Assembly (NCBI RefSeq): GCF_036964665.1 | Contig: NZ_JBAMDA010000001.1 | Coordinates: forward strand, 744,001-808,000 | From: Nitrobacter sp. NHB1 | GTDB lineage: Bacteria > Pseudomonadota > Alphaproteobacteria > Rhizobiales > Xanthobacteraceae | Length of the DNA: 64,000 nucleotides | Direction: 5' to 3' | Part shown: one piece after another, positions 49,781 to 60,414 of the stretch | Layout: every line of letters starts with the position of its first letter | How positions within the stretch are numbered: position 1 is the first letter of the stretch | Notes under the pieces: model-generated | Seen by the model: only the letters and a program-made list of their open reading frames with translations | Told to the model about the DNA's origin: nothing | The model's database searches: none | Position numbers and translations under genes: made by a program

Positions 49781-51856
49781 ATGACGAAGCTTATCATCGA
49801 CGGCAAAGAGATCGACGTACCCGCCGAATATACGCTGCTGCAGGCGTGCGAGGCCGCGGGCGCCGAGATTCCGCGCTTCTGTTACCACGAGCGGCTGTCG
49901 ATCGCGGGCAATTGCCGGATGTGCCTTGTCGAGGTGAAGGGTGGTCCGAAACCGGTCGCGAGCTGCGCCTGGGGCGTGCGCGATTGCCGTCCGGGTCCCA
50001 ACGGAGAGCCGCCGCAAATCTCCACGCGATCGCCGATGGTGAAGAAGGCGCGCGAAGGCGTGATGGAGTTCCTGCTGATCAACCATCCGCTCGATTGCCC
50101 GATCTGCGATCAGGGCGGCGAGTGCGATTTGCAGGATCAGGCGATGGGTTACGGCGTCGATACCTCGCGTTTCGCCGAGAACAAGCGCGCGGTCGAGGAC
50201 AAGTATCTCGGCGCGCTGGTCAAGACCTCGATGAACCGCTGCATCCAGTGCACGCGCTGCGTCCGCTTCTCTGCGGAGATCTGCGGTGCGCCGGAAATGG
50301 GCGCGACCGGCCGCGGCGAGGACATGGAGATCACCACCTACCTCGAGAGCGCGCTCACCTCGGAATTGCAGGGCAACCTCGTCGATATCTGTCCGGTCGG
50401 CGCGTTGACCTCGAAGCCCTACGCATTCGCCGCAAGGCCATGGGAACTCGGCAAAACCCAATCCATCGATGTGATGGATGCGGTCGGCTCGGCCATTCGG
50501 GTCGACACGCGCGGGCGCGAAGTGATGCGCATCCTGCCGCGCGTCAATGAGGCCGTGAACGAGGAGTGGATCTCCGACAAGACCCGCCACATCGTCGACG
50601 GACTGCGCACCCAGCGGCTCGACCGCCCCTACATCCGTGAAAACGGCGCACTCCGCGCTGCCTCGTGGCCTGAAGCATTCGCTGCGATCGCCGCGAAAGT
50701 GACGCGGGCCGACGGCAAGCGGATCGGCGCGATTGCCGGCGATCTTGCGGCCGTGGAAGAAATGTTCGCGCTGAAAGACCTGCTGTCGAAACTCGGCTCG
50801 GTCAACGTCGCGGTGCAGGGCGGCGATGCCTTCAATCCGGCGCTGGGGCGGGCATCCTATATTTTCAATCCGACCATCGCCGGCATCGAGCAGGCCGACG
50901 CGCTGCTGATCGTGGGGTCGAACCCGCGCAAGGAAGCGGCGATCCTCAACGCGCGCATCCGCAAACGCTGGCGAACCGGTCAGCTCAAGATCGGCGTGAT
51001 CGGCGAGAGCGCCGATCTGACTTACGACCATGATTATCTCGGCGCCGGCGCGGATTCGCTTGCGGACCTCGCCGCGGGCAAGAACGGGTTCCTCGGTGTG
51101 CTGAAAGGCGCGAACAATCCGATCGTGCTGGTCGGTGCGGGTGCGACATCGCGGCACGACGGCGGGGCCATTCTCGCGGCGGCGGCCAAGCTTGCCGTGA
51201 CTATCGGCGCGCTGAAGGACGGCTGGAACGGATTTGCGGTGCTTCACGATGCGGCGTCGCGGGTGGGTGCGCTGGACCTCGGTTTCGCGCCGGGGAAGGG
51301 CGGCCTGAACGCAGCGCGGATGACCGCGCCGGGTGAACTTGATGTTCTGTTCTCGCTCGGCGCCGACGAGATCAAGGTGCCGGACGGGGTGTTCGTCGTC
51401 TATATCGGGACTCACGGCGACGCGGGCGCGCACCGCGCTGACGTCATTTTGCCGGGCGCCGCCTATACCGAGAAGACCGGCATCTACGTTAACACCGAAG
51501 GCCGGGTGCAGATGGCGAACCGCGCTGGCTTCCCTCCGGGCGAGGCGCGGGAAGACTGGGCGATCATCCGCGCGTTATCCGAAGTGCTGGGCAAGACGCT
51601 GGGCTATGACTCGCTGGCGGCGCTGCGGCAGGCGATGTTCAAGGCGGTGCCGCACCTGATGCGGATCGACCGGATCGAGGGCGGCGATTCCGGCGCGATC
51701 AAAAATCTTGCAGGCAAGGGCGGCAGCATCGAAAAACCGCCGTTCAAGGCTGCGGTTGACGACTATTATCTGACCAACCCGATCGCGCGGGCCTCGGCTG
51801 TGATGGCGGAATGCTCGCGGCTTGCGTCTGGTCGCATGCTGACGGCGGCGGAGTGA
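49781..51856 (+). CDS. nuoG: NADH-quinone oxidoreductase subunit G
   Basis: Large iron-sulfur subunit (75-kDa type). The 691-residue protein has the N-terminal [2Fe-2S] domain ([22 protein letters not shown]), the [19 protein letters not shown] segment (His and Cys ligands), and [17 protein letters not shown] for further clusters. A molybdopterin-oxidoreductase-like C-terminal domain follows, with no cofactor. The extra N7 cluster cysteines of E. coli are not evident. It starts four bases after nuoF. Confidence 0.96.
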   Translation: MTKLIIDGKEIDVPAEYTLLQACEAAGAEIPRFCYHERLSIAGNCRMCLVEVKGGPKPVASCAWGVRDCRPGPNGEPPQISTRSPMVKKAREGVMEFLLINHPLDCPICDQGGECDLQDQAMGYGVDTSRFAENKRAVEDKYLGALVKTSMNRCIQCTRCVRFSAEICGAPEMGATGRGEDMEITTYLESALTSELQGNLVDICPVGALTSKPYAFAARPWELGKTQSIDVMDAVGSAIRVDTRGREVMRILPRVNEAVNEEWISDKTRHIVDGLRTQRLDRPYIRENGALRAASWPEAFAAIAAKVTRADGKRIGAIAGDLAAVEEMFALKDLLSKLGSVNVAVQGGDAFNPALGRASYIFNPTIAGIEQADALLIVGSNPRKEAAILNARIRKRWRTGQLKIGVIGESADLTYDHDYLGAGADSLADLAAGKNGFLGVLKGANNPIVLVGAGATSRHDGGAILAAAAKLAVTIGALKDGWNGFAVLHDAASRVGALDLGFAPGKGGLNAARMTAPGELDVLFSLGADEIKVPDGVFVVYIGTHGDAGAHRADVILPGAAYTEKTGIYVNTEGRVQMANRAGFPPGEAREDWAIIRALSEVLGKTLGYDSLAALRQAMFKAVPHLMRIDRIEGGDSGAIKNLAGKGGSIEKPPFKAAVDDYYLTNPIARASAVMAECSRLASGRMLTAAE

Positions 51857-51861
51857 GCGTG

Positions 51862-52932
51862 ATGGCCGAATTCTTCGCAGCCCCGTTCTGGACGGACTTT
51901 CTCTGGCCGCTGATCGTGATGGTCGCGCAGAGCGTGCTGCTGCTCGTGGTGCTGCTGATCGCGGTCGCCTATATCCTGCTCGCCGACCGCAAGATCTGGG
52001 CGGCGGTGCAGATCCGGCGCGGCCCGAACGTGGTCGGGCCATGGGGTCTGCTGCAATCCTTCGCGGATCTGCTCAAGTTCGTGCTGAAGGAACCGATTAT
52101 TCCGTCCGGCTCCAACAAGGGCGTGTTCCTGCTGGCGCCGCTGGTCACTTGCGTGCTGGCGCTGGCGGCATGGGCGGTGATCCCGGTCAATCTGAACTGG
52201 GTGATTTCCGACATCAATGTCGGGATTCTCTACATCTTCGCGATTTCGTCGCTGTCGATCTACGGCATCATCATGGCCGGCTGGTCGTCGAACTCGAAGT
52301 ATCCGTTCCTTGCGGCATTGCGTTCGGCAGCGCAGATGGTCTCGTACGAAGTCTCGATCGGCTTCGTTTTCGTCACAGTATTGCTCTGCGCAGGCTCACT
52401 GAACCTCTCGGCCATCGTCGAGGCGCAGCATGTCCGCGGTCTCGGCAGCCTGATCGGATTGCCGTGGCTGACATTCCTGAACTGGTATTGGCTGCCTCTG
52501 CTGCCGATGTTCGTGGTATTTTACGTTTCGGCCCTAGCCGAGACCAACCGCCCTCCGTTCGACCTGGTCGAGGCGGAATCCGAACTCGTCGCAGGCTTCA
52601 TGGTCGAGTACGGCTCGACGCCGTATCTGTTGTTCATGCTCGGCGAGTATGTCGCGATCACCACCATGTGCGCGATGGGTGCGATCCTCTTCATGGGCGG
52701 CTGGCTGCCGCCGATCGATCTGCCGCCGTTCAACTGGGTGCCCGGCGTCATCTGGTTCTCGCTGAAGCTGTTCTTCATGTTCTTTCTGTTCGCGATGGCG
52801 AAGGCGATCGTGCCGCGCTATCGCTACGATCAATTGATGCGGCTCGGCTGGAAGGTGTTTTTGCCGCTGTCGCTGGCGATGGTCGTGATCGTGGCGGGCG
52901 TGTTGCAGTTCGCCGGCATCGCGCCGAAGTGA
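51862..52932 (+). CDS. nuoH: NADH-quinone oxidoreductase subunit H
   Basis: Membrane subunit at the junction of the two arms that forms part of the quinone tunnel. The 356-residue protein has about eight helices and the motifs [39 protein letters not shown] and [31 protein letters not shown], which carries the conserved Glu cluster. ATG 51862 is chosen with GGAGTGAGCG before it; an in-frame upstream start would overlap nuoG. Confidence 0.97.
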   Translation: MAEFFAAPFWTDFLWPLIVMVAQSVLLLVVLLIAVAYILLADRKIWAAVQIRRGPNVVGPWGLLQSFADLLKFVLKEPIIPSGSNKGVFLLAPLVTCVLALAAWAVIPVNLNWVISDINVGILYIFAISSLSIYGIIMAGWSSNSKYPFLAALRSAAQMVSYEVSIGFVFVTVLLCAGSLNLSAIVEAQHVRGLGSLIGLPWLTFLNWYWLPLLPMFVVFYVSALAETNRPPFDLVEAESELVAGFMVEYGSTPYLLFMLGEYVAITTMCAMGAILFMGGWLPPIDLPPFNWVPGVIWFSLKLFFMFFLFAMAKAIVPRYRYDQLMRLGWKVFLPLSLAMVVIVAGVLQFAGIAPK

Positions 52933-52939
52933 GGTTGTC

Positions 52940-53428
52940 ATGAGTATCAATGCAACAGCCCGTTCGCTTCTGCTGACCGAATTCGTGTCGGCGTTCTTCC
53001 TCACCATGCGCTATTTCTTCCAGCCGAAGGCGACCATCAATTATCCCTTCGAGAAGAATCCGATCTCGCCGCGATTCCGCGGCGAACATGCATTGCGCCG
53101 CTACCCGAACGGTGAGGAGCGCTGTATCGCCTGCAAGCTGTGCGAGGCGATCTGTCCGGCGCAGGCCATCACCATCGAGGCCGGTCCGCGCCGCAACGAC
53201 GGCACGCGGCGCACCGTGCGCTACGACATCGACATGGTGAAGTGCATCTATTGCGGATTGTGCCAGGAGTCCTGCCCGGTCGATGCCATCGTCGAGGGGC
53301 CGAATTTCGAATTCGCGACCGAGACCCGCGAGGAACTCTATTATGACAAGGCAAAGCTGCTCGCCAACGGCGACCGCTGGGAACGCGAGATCGCGAAAGC
53401 GATCGAGCTCGATGCGCCGTATCGGTGA
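52940..53428 (+). CDS. nuoI: NADH-quinone oxidoreductase subunit I
   Basis: Carries two [4Fe-4S] clusters, N6a and N6b. The 162-residue protein has [16 protein letters not shown] and [16 protein letters not shown], two complete ferredoxin motifs, after an N-terminal amphipathic helix region ([23 protein letters not shown]). It starts seven bases after nuoH. The 93-base gap to nuoJ contains a palindrome. Confidence 0.97.
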   Translation: MSINATARSLLLTEFVSAFFLTMRYFFQPKATINYPFEKNPISPRFRGEHALRRYPNGEERCIACKLCEAICPAQAITIEAGPRRNDGTRRTVRYDIDMVKCIYCGLCQESCPVDAIVEGPNFEFATETREELYYDKAKLLANGDRWEREIAKAIELDAPYR

Positions 53429-53481
53429 AGTGAGGGCACAATGTCTTGTTCGTCAGCCGATAGAACGGATGTTCTTCCTCG

Positions 53482-53505
53482 CCTCTCCCCGCAGGTGGGG
53501 AGAGG
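53482..53505. repeat. Palindrome between nuoI and nuoJ
   Basis: CCTCTCCCC (53482-53490) pairs perfectly with GGGGAGAGG (53497-53505) over GCAGGT. This CTCTCC type is also seen at 8166-8188. It lies inside a cotranscribed operon, so it may affect message stability rather than end it. Confidence 0.65.
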
Positions 53506-53521
53506 GAGTGGAGGCGTCTAG

Positions 53522-54160
53522 ATGATCCTTCCCGCGCTGTTCTTCTATCTGTTCGCCGGCGTGTGCGTCGCATCCGCCGCCATGGTCATTTCGTCGCGCA
53601 ATCCCGTGCACTCGGTGCTGTTTCTGATTCTGGCGTTCGTCAACGCCGCCGGCCTGTTCATCCTGATGGGCGCGGAATTTCTCGCGATGATCCTCATCGT
53701 GGTCTATGTCGGCGCGGTCGCGGTGTTGTTCCTGTTCGTCATCATGATGCTGGACGTGAATTTCGCCGAATTGCGCGAGGGCTTTCTCGAATATTTGCCG
53801 CTCGGCTTGGTAATCGCAGCGATCTTTTTGCTGGAACTGCTGCTCGTTGTCGGAGGCTGGACCCTCAATCCGACGGTCACGAAATCGATCACCGCGGCCA
53901 TACCGGGCGACGTCAGCAACACCGAGGCGATCGGCCTCGTACTCTATACGAAGTACATCCATTATTTCCAGCTTGCCGGCATGGTGTTGCTGGTGGCGAT
54001 GATCGGCGCCATCGTGTTGACGCTGCGGCACAGGGCGAGCGTCAAGCGGCAGGATATCAATGTCCAGAACGCGCGGACGCCCGAGATGGCCATGAGCGTG
54101 CGCAAGGTGGCTTCCGGGCGGGGGTTGCAGGACGCCGACGCAGCGGAGTGGGTGAAATGA
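53522..54160 (+). CDS. nuoJ: NADH-quinone oxidoreductase subunit J
   Basis: Membrane subunit (ND6 type). The 212-residue protein has five membrane helices with [78 protein letters not shown] (including the pi-bulge helix 3), and a charged C-terminus with [28 protein letters not shown] precedes ATG 53522. The stop overlaps the nuoK start as ATGA. Confidence 0.96.
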   Translation: MILPALFFYLFAGVCVASAAMVISSRNPVHSVLFLILAFVNAAGLFILMGAEFLAMILIVVYVGAVAVLFLFVIMMLDVNFAELREGFLEYLPLGLVIAAIFLLELLLVVGGWTLNPTVTKSITAAIPGDVSNTEAIGLVLYTKYIHYFQLAGMVLLVAMIGAIVLTLRHRASVKRQDINVQNARTPEMAMSVRKVASGRGLQDADAAEWVK

Positions 54161-54465
54161 CGATCGGGCTCGGGCACTACCTGGCGGTCGCCGCGATCCT
54201 GTTCACCCTGGGGATTCTCGGTATCTTCCTCAACCGCAAGAATATCATCGTCATCCTGATGTCGGTGGAGCTGATCCTGCTGGCGGTCAATATCAACCTG
54301 GTGGCGTTTTCAGCGTTCCTGGGCGACATCGTTGGACAGGTGTTTGCGCTGCTGGTGCTTACGGTCGCCGCGGCTGAGGCGGCGATCGGTCTTGCTGTTC
54401 TCGTTGTGTATTTCCGCAACCGCGGCTCGATCGCGGTTGAGGACGTCAATCTGATGAAGGGCTGA
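54157..54465 (+). CDS. nuoK: NADH-quinone oxidoreductase subunit K
   Basis: Small membrane subunit (ND4L type) with two buried Glu residues used in proton pumping. The 102-residue protein has three helices: [43 protein letters not shown] (first Glu) and [20 protein letters not shown] (second Glu). Start overlaps nuoJ by ATGA. The stop TGA abuts a dispersed repeat. Confidence 0.96.
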   Translation: MTIGLGHYLAVAAILFTLGILGIFLNRKNIIVILMSVELILLAVNINLVAFSAFLGDIVGQVFALLVLTVAAAEAAIGLAVLVVYFRNRGSIAVEDVNLMKG

Positions 54466-54533
54466 AGCATGATCCGGAAAAGTGAGGACCGGCTTTCTCC
54501 GACCAATGGATCCATTGGCTGCGGGGTCATGCT
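54466..54533. repeat. Dispersed repeat, type 2 variant, between nuoK and nuoL
   Basis: AGCATGATCC (54466-54475) is answered by GGGTCATGCT (54524-54533) with one mismatch. Within it CCAATGGATCCATTGG (54503-54518) is a perfect 16-base palindrome. The left part reads GAAAAGTGAGGACCGG, a variant of the element at 30355-30457. Confidence 0.7.
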
Positions 54534-54548
54534 CCATGAGGTGGGTAC

Positions 54549-56618
54549 ATGATCGAGGCGATCGTCTTTTTGCCGCTGATCGGCGCGATCCTCGCCGGGC
54601 TGATTGCACTGGCAGGCGCGCATTGGCGCAACCCCAGCGGGGATACGGTCGATCATCACGACGCCCACGATCATGCGCACGCGGCGGTCGCGCATGACGA
54701 TCACGGGCACGGTGATGTCCACGGTCACGACGACCATCATGTCAGCGAACCGCCGGCCGCGGGATCGCGCGCAGCAGAACTGATCACCACGATTCTTCTG
54801 ATCGTGTCGGCCGGACTGTCGTGGGTGGTGTTCGTCGATGTCGGCTTCATGCATCACGACGCACGGATAGCGCTGTTCCCCTGGATCAATTCGGGCGATT
54901 TGCAAATCGCGTGGTCGCTGCGGGTCGATACGCTGACGGCGGTGATGCTGGTGGTCGTCACCACGGTATCGTCGCTGGTGCATTTTTATTCCATCGGCTA
55001 CATGGACGAGGATCCGAACCGCCCGCGCTTTTTCGGCTATCTGTCGCTGTTCACCTTCGCGATGCTGATGTTGGTGACGTCGGACAACCTGGTGCAGATG
55101 TTCTTCGGTTGGGAAGGCGTTGGTCTTGCCAGCTATTTGCTGATCGGATTCTGGTATCGGAAGCCCTCGGCGAATGCGGCGGCGATCAAGGCTTTTGTGG
55201 TCAATCGTATCGGCGACTTCGGTTTTTCACTCGGCATCTTTGCGTTGTTCATGCTGATCGGTTCGATCGATTTCGATACCATCTTCAGCGCGGCGCCCGG
55301 GTTGACCGGAAAGACGGTCCACTTCCTCGCCTGGGACATCAACGCGCTGACGTTGATCTGTCTGCTGCTGTTCATGGGCGCCATGGGCAAGTCGGCCCAG
55401 TTCCTGTTGCACACCTGGCTACCGGACGCCATGGAAGGCCCGACGCCGGTATCGGCGCTGATCCACGCGGCGACCATGGTGACGGCCGGGGTGTTCATGG
55501 TGGCGCGGCTGTCGCCGTTGTTCGAGCTGGCGCCGGATGCACAGGCTTTCGTGATGTTTATCGGCGCAACCACGGCGTTCTTTGCGGCGACGATCGCTCT
55601 TGTCCAGAACGATATCAAGCGAATCATAGCTTATTCGACCTGTTCGCAGCTCGGCTACATGTTCGTTGCGATGGCAGCGGGGGCTTACTCCGTCGGCATG
55701 TTCCATTTGTTCACCCACGCCTTCTTCAAGGCGCTGATGTTCCTGGGTTCGGGATCTGTGATCTACGCGATGCATCACGAGCAGGATATCCGCTATATGG
55801 GCGGCCTGAAGGATCGTATCCCCTACACGTATTTTGTCATGGTGATCGGCGCGCTGGCGCTGACGGGATTTCCGCTGACGGCCGGTTATTTTTCGAAGGA
55901 TGCGATCATCGAATCCGCCTACGTGTCTCACAATCCCTTCGCGTTCTACGGTTTCGCGATGACCGTCATCGCGGCCGGACTGACCTCGGTTTATACATGG
56001 AGGATGATCTTCAAGACCTTCCATGGTAAGCCGCACGATCGGGCTCACTATGAGGCCGCGCACGAAAGTCCGATCTGGATGCTGATTCCGATCGGTATTC
56101 TCGCCGCTGGATCGATCCTCTCGGGATTCCCGTTCAAGGAACTGTTCGCTGGTCACGGCGTAGAGGAATTTTTTCGTGGGTCGGTGAAGATGCATCCGCA
56201 CATCATCGAAGAGATGCATCAGATTCCGCAAGCCATTGGCTTCCTGCCGACGGCGATGATGATTTTGGGCTTCGTGGTGGCATGGGTGCTCGATATCCGC
56301 CGGCCTTATCTGGCGGTCCAACTCGCCCGCCGGCATCGGATGCTCTATCAGTTCCTGCTCAACAAGTGGTACTTCGACGAACTGTATGAGCTGATCTTCG
56401 TGCGTCCGACGAAGTGGCTTGGCCGCTTCCTGTGGAAGAAGGGCGATGGCTTCGTCATTGACGGCTTGGGTCCCGACGGCGTGTCGGCACGGGTGCTCGA
56501 TGTCACTCGCAATGTGGTGAGATTGCAGACCGGCTATCTCTATCACTATGCGTTCGCGATGCTGATGGGGGCCGCAGGTCTGATCACCTGGTTTATGTTC
56601 GGCGCGGGAGGCCAGTGA
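54549..56618 (+). CDS. nuoL: NADH-quinone oxidoreductase subunit L with His-rich loop
   Basis: Antiporter-like proton-pumping subunit (ND5). The 689-residue protein has the usual membrane helices with [58 protein letters not shown], and [21 protein letters not shown]; the lateral helix and C-terminal anchor are present. Between the first and second helix, residues 35-64, lies an unusual block with 12 His and 8 Asp in 30 residues ([14 protein letters not shown] and [16 protein letters not shown]). It could bind metal ions. GAGGTGGG lies before ATG 54549. Confidence 0.96.
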   Translation: MIEAIVFLPLIGAILAGLIALAGAHWRNPSGDTVDHHDAHDHAHAAVAHDDHGHGDVHGHDDHHVSEPPAAGSRAAELITTILLIVSAGLSWVVFVDVGFMHHDARIALFPWINSGDLQIAWSLRVDTLTAVMLVVVTTVSSLVHFYSIGYMDEDPNRPRFFGYLSLFTFAMLMLVTSDNLVQMFFGWEGVGLASYLLIGFWYRKPSANAAAIKAFVVNRIGDFGFSLGIFALFMLIGSIDFDTIFSAAPGLTGKTVHFLAWDINALTLICLLLFMGAMGKSAQFLLHTWLPDAMEGPTPVSALIHAATMVTAGVFMVARLSPLFELAPDAQAFVMFIGATTAFFAATIALVQNDIKRIIAYSTCSQLGYMFVAMAAGAYSVGMFHLFTHAFFKALMFLGSGSVIYAMHHEQDIRYMGGLKDRIPYTYFVMVIGALALTGFPLTAGYFSKDAIIESAYVSHNPFAFYGFAMTVIAAGLTSVYTWRMIFKTFHGKPHDRAHYEAAHESPIWMLIPIGILAAGSILSGFPFKELFAGHGVEEFFRGSVKMHPHIIEEMHQIPQAIGFLPTAMMILGFVVAWVLDIRRPYLAVQLARRHRMLYQFLLNKWYFDELYELIFVRPTKWLGRFLWKKGDGFVIDGLGPDGVSARVLDVTRNVVRLQTGYLYHYAFAMLMGAAGLITWFMFGAGGQ

Positions 56619-58126
56619 TGACGACCTGGCCGATTCTTTCCGTCGTGACCTTTCTGCCGCTGCTCGGAGCGCTGCTGGTCTGGCTGCTGGCGCGCGGCAA
56701 TGACGACGTTGCCAACAGCACTGCGCGCTGGATTGCATTATGGACCACCGTCGTCACCTTTGCGGTGTCGCTGATTCTGGTCGCGCGCTTCGATCCCACC
56801 GATGCCGGTTTTCAGTTCGTCGAACACGCGACCTGGCTTGCGACCGGTATTCGCTATCACATGGGCGTGGACGGCATCTCGTTGCCGTTGCTGATCCTCA
56901 CTACGGCATTATTGCCGTTCTGCATTATAGCGAGCTGGCGGGCGATCTCGCGCCAGGTGCCGGCCTACATGATAGCGTTTCTTGTGCTGGAAACGCTGAT
57001 GATCGGCACCTTCTCGGCGCTCGACCTGTTGTTGTTCTATGTATTTTTTGAAGGCGTCTTGATTCCGATGTTCCTGATCATCGGCATCTGGGGCGGTCCG
57101 CGCCGGATCTACGCCACCTTCAAGTTTTTCCTCTATACGCTGCTCGGCTCGGTTCTGATGTTGCTGGCCATCATGGCGCTCTACTGGAATGCCGGCACCA
57201 CCGACATCCCCACGTTGATGCGGATCCCTGTTCCGTACAATTTGCAGATGTGGGCATGGCTGGCGTTCTTGGCGTCTTTCGCGGTGAAGCTGCCGATGTG
57301 GCCAGTGCACACCTGGCTGCCGGATGCGCACGTCGAGGCTCCGACGGCGGGCTCGGTGATTCTTGCGGGAATCCTGCTGAAGATGGGCGGCTACGGCTTC
57401 CTGCGCTTCTCGCTGCCGATGTTTCCTCTGGCGTCGCATGATTTCGCGCCGCTGATGTTTGTGCTCTCGGCCATCGCGATCGTCTACACCTCACTGGTGG
57501 CGCTGATGCAGGACGACATGAAGAAGCTGATCGCCTATTCGTCGGTCGCGCACATGGGCTTCGTCACCATGGGCATCTTCGCGGGCACCATGCAGGGGGT
57601 CCACGGCGGCGTATTCCAGATGATCTCGCACGGTATCGTATCTGGTGCGTTGTTCCTCTGTGTCGGCATTATTTACGACCGTATGCATACCCGCGAGATT
57701 GCGGCTTATGGCGGCCTCGTCAACCGGATGCCGCTTTATGCGCTGGTGTTCATGACGTTCACCATGGCCAACGTCGGGCTGCCCGGCACTTCCGGTTTCG
57801 TCGGCGAGTTCCTGTCGCTGATCGGCACCTTCAAGGTATCGATCCCCACGGCGTTCGCGGCGACGACGGGCATAATCCTGTCGGCGGCCTACGCGCTGTG
57901 GCTCTATCGCAAGGTCGTGTTCGGGGCACTGGTCAAGCCGTCGCTTGCGACGATCAAGGACCTGACGTTCCGTGAATGCCTCACGTTGATGCCGCTGGTT
58001 GCGCTGACGATCTGGTTGGGCGTTTATCCGAAGCCGGTGCTCGATCTCTCGGCGGCTTCCGTGCAAAATCTTGTCAATAATTATGCAAATGCGACTGCCG
58101 CCATCAAGGCGGCGGCGCTGCCATGA
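56618..58126 (+). CDS. nuoM: NADH-quinone oxidoreductase subunit M
   Basis: Antiporter-like proton-pumping subunit (ND4). The 502-residue protein has about fourteen helices with [38 protein letters not shown] (conserved Glu), [44 protein letters not shown] (conserved Lys) and [21 protein letters not shown] 56618 shares its A with the nuoL stop and follows GGGAGG; an adjoining GTG at 56615 is the alternative. Confidence 0.97.
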   Translation: MTTWPILSVVTFLPLLGALLVWLLARGNDDVANSTARWIALWTTVVTFAVSLILVARFDPTDAGFQFVEHATWLATGIRYHMGVDGISLPLLILTTALLPFCIIASWRAISRQVPAYMIAFLVLETLMIGTFSALDLLLFYVFFEGVLIPMFLIIGIWGGPRRIYATFKFFLYTLLGSVLMLLAIMALYWNAGTTDIPTLMRIPVPYNLQMWAWLAFLASFAVKLPMWPVHTWLPDAHVEAPTAGSVILAGILLKMGGYGFLRFSLPMFPLASHDFAPLMFVLSAIAIVYTSLVALMQDDMKKLIAYSSVAHMGFVTMGIFAGTMQGVHGGVFQMISHGIVSGALFLCVGIIYDRMHTREIAAYGGLVNRMPLYALVFMTFTMANVGLPGTSGFVGEFLSLIGTFKVSIPTAFAATTGIILSAAYALWLYRKVVFGALVKPSLATIKDLTFRECLTLMPLVALTIWLGVYPKPVLDLSAASVQNLVNNYANATAAIKAAALP

Positions 58127-58150
58127 TCACGGCAGGTCAGGGATACCACT

Positions 58151-59587
58151 ATGACGTTTGAGGCTGCCGGATATCAATTGCTTCCTGTATTGCCGGAAAT
58201 CGTGCTGGCGACCGGCGCGATGGCGTTGCTGACGATCGGGGCGTGGTGCGGCCAGCGCGCGGCAGCTCTCGTTACGGTCCTGGCGGTACTCCTTCTCGTC
58301 GCGACCGGCGTGATTGAGTATCTGCTGCCGAGCGGCAAGCTGATCACGCTCGGCGGCAGTTTTATCGTCGATGATTTCGCGCGGTTTCTGAAAATTCTGG
58401 CTTTGCTAGGCTCGGCGGCGACGCTCGTTCTGTCGCGCGAGTTTCTTGAAAACCAGTCCCGGCGGATGTTCGAGTTCGCGATTCTGGTTTTGCTCTCGAC
58501 CGTCGGCATGATGGTGCTGATTTCGGCGGCCGACCTGATCATGCTGTATCTCGGGCTCGAGTTGATGAGCCTTGCGCTTTACGTGGTGGCGGCGAGCGAT
58601 CGTGACAACGTCAAGTCAACCGAGGCAGGCTTGAAATACTTCGTTCTCGGCGCACTGGCGTCCGGGATGCTGCTGTACGGCGCTTCGCTGATCTACGGCT
58701 TCACGGGAACCGTCAGCTTTGCAGGCATTGCAGCCGCTGCCAAGACCGGCAGCATCGGCGTTGTATTCGGCGTCGTCTTCCTGTTGGCGGGCCTGTGCTT
58801 CAAGGTGTCGGTGGTGCCGTTTCACATGTGGACACCCGACGTTTATGAAGGCGCGCCGACGCCGGTCACGGCATTCTTCTCCTCGGCGCCGAAGGTTGCG
58901 GCAATGGCGGTGTTTACCCGCGTGGTGCTGACGGCGTTCTCCGGCGTTGTCTCCGAATGGCAGCAGATCGTGGTGTTCGTGGCGATCGCGTCCATGGCGC
59001 TGGGTTCGTTTGGCGCGATCGGACAGCGCAACATCAAGCGCATGATGGCTTATTCGTCGATCGGCCACATGGGTTTTGCGCTGGTCGGTCTCGCTGCCGG
59101 CACAGTCGAAGGCGCGCAGGGCGTCGTGCTTTATATGGTCATCTATACCGTCATGACGTTCGGGGCATTCACCGTCATTCTCGCCATGAGCCGTAAAGGC
59201 CAGGCCCTGGAGCAGATCAGCGATTTCGCGGGGCTGTCGCGGAGCAATCCGCTGCTGGCGTTCTTCTTTGCAATGCTGCTGTTCTCGCTGGCCGGAATTC
59301 CGCCGTTGGCGGGCTTCTTCGCCAAATTCTATGTCTTCACCGCTGCGATCAAGGCGGGAATGGTCACACTGTCCGTGATCGGCGTCATCACCAGCGTGGT
59401 GGGCGCGTTCTACTACCTCAACGTCATCAAGGTGATGTATTTCGACGAGCGGGACGAAGCGACAGACGCGGTGCATATCGAATTGCGTTCGGTGGTGGCG
59501 GTGACGGCGCTCTTCAACATGCTGTTCTTCGCCTATCCGGGGCCGCTGGTCAGCGCCGCCACGGCGGCTGCGAAGTCATTATTCTGA
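58151..59587 (+). CDS. nuoN: NADH-quinone oxidoreductase subunit N
   Basis: Antiporter-like proton-pumping subunit (ND2). The 478-residue protein shows MLYLGLELMSLALYVVAASDR (conserved Glu), GLKYFVLGALASGMLLYGASLIYGFTG (conserved Lys), CFKVSVVPFHMWTPDVYEGAPTPVTAFFSSAPKVAAM and LSLAGIPPLAGFFAKFYVF-like LLFSLAGIPPLAGFFAKF. It is the last complex I gene; birA follows 14 bases on, suggesting readthrough into birA-rnj. Confidence 0.97.
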   Translation: MTFEAAGYQLLPVLPEIVLATGAMALLTIGAWCGQRAAALVTVLAVLLLVATGVIEYLLPSGKLITLGGSFIVDDFARFLKILALLGSAATLVLSREFLENQSRRMFEFAILVLLSTVGMMVLISAADLIMLYLGLELMSLALYVVAASDRDNVKSTEAGLKYFVLGALASGMLLYGASLIYGFTGTVSFAGIAAAAKTGSIGVVFGVVFLLAGLCFKVSVVPFHMWTPDVYEGAPTPVTAFFSSAPKVAAMAVFTRVVLTAFSGVVSEWQQIVVFVAIASMALGSFGAIGQRNIKRMMAYSSIGHMGFALVGLAAGTVEGAQGVVLYMVIYTVMTFGAFTVILAMSRKGQALEQISDFAGLSRSNPLLAFFFAMLLFSLAGIPPLAGFFAKFYVFTAAIKAGMVTLSVIGVITSVVGAFYYLNVIKVMYFDERDEATDAVHIELRSVVAVTALFNMLFFAYPGPLVSAATAAAKSLF

Positions 59588-59601
59588 ATGGCATCGTTTT
59601 A

Positions 59602-60414
59602 ATGACATTTTCGCTCGGCCCACGAGCTGCATCGGCGGGCTATCGGCTCGCTGCCTTCGACAGCATAGGCTCGACCAACGCCGAAGCGCTGATGCGCGCG
59701 CGGGCGGGCGAAACCGGCCCGATCTGGTTGACGACGACGGAGCAGACCGCGGGACGGGGGCGCCGGCAGCGGGCCTGGCTCAGCCCTCGGGGCAATCTGG
59801 CCAGCAGCGTTCTCGAAGTCATCGACACGTCGCCTGCTGTAGCGGCGACCCTGAGCTTCGCGGCGGGGCTGGCGCTCGAAGCCGCGCTGCAAACGGTCAG
59901 CCTTGAGGCGCGTATGAGGTCTCCGGGTTCGGAGAACGCGACATTTCATTTGAAGTGGCCGAACGATGTGCTGGCAGGCGGCAAGAAACTCGCGGGAATC
60001 CTGCTGGAGGCCGAGACCGTCGCACATGACCGTCTGGCCGTGGTCGTCGGCATCGGCACCAATGTCATCGCTGCGCCCGAGGGAATACCGCACCCGGCGG
60101 TCTCGCTGCGGGACCTCGGCATTGATATCGGCGCCGAGGATTTGTTTCGCGCGCTGACCGAGGCCTGGGTGGAGTTTCGTCAAATCTGGGACGGGGGCCG
60201 AGGTTTCGGCGACATCAGGCGTCTGTGGCTCGACCGGGCGGCGGGGGTCGGCCGACCCGTCTCGATCCAGTCCGGCGCGTCCACGATATCCGGCCTGTTT
60301 GATACCATCGACGAGGACGGCTGTTTGATCGTTGCGACCTCCGACGGCAAGCGAGTAGCTGTCTCCGCCGGTGATGTGTATTTTGGCGCGGCGGCATCGA
60401 TCGGAGCAACATGA
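59602..60414 (+). CDS. birA: Biotin--[acetyl-CoA-carboxylase] ligase
   Basis: Attaches biotin to the carrier protein of acetyl-CoA carboxylase and related enzymes. The 270-residue protein starts directly at the catalytic domain: FDSIGSTNAEALMRARAGE, TTEQTAGRGRRQRAWLSPRGNLASS (biotinyl-AMP loop), HLKWPNDVLAGGKKLAGILLEAE with the key lysine, and a C-terminal SH3-like domain. The N-terminal helix-turn-helix of E. coli BirA is absent, so it cannot act as repressor by itself. It overlaps rnj by four bases (ATGA). Confidence 0.95.
   Translation: MTFSLGPRAASAGYRLAAFDSIGSTNAEALMRARAGETGPIWLTTTEQTAGRGRRQRAWLSPRGNLASSVLEVIDTSPAVAATLSFAAGLALEAALQTVSLEARMRSPGSENATFHLKWPNDVLAGGKKLAGILLEAETVAHDRLAVVVGIGTNVIAAPEGIPHPAVSLRDLGIDIGAEDLFRALTEAWVEFRQIWDGGRGFGDIRRLWLDRAAGVGRPVSIQSGASTISGLFDTIDEDGCLIVATSDGKRVAVSAGDVYFGAAASIGAT

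Noticed and set aside
48235-51433. Long minus-strand frames over nuoF and nuoG
   Set aside because: Shadows of the complex I genes, whose cluster motifs are clear on the plus strand.
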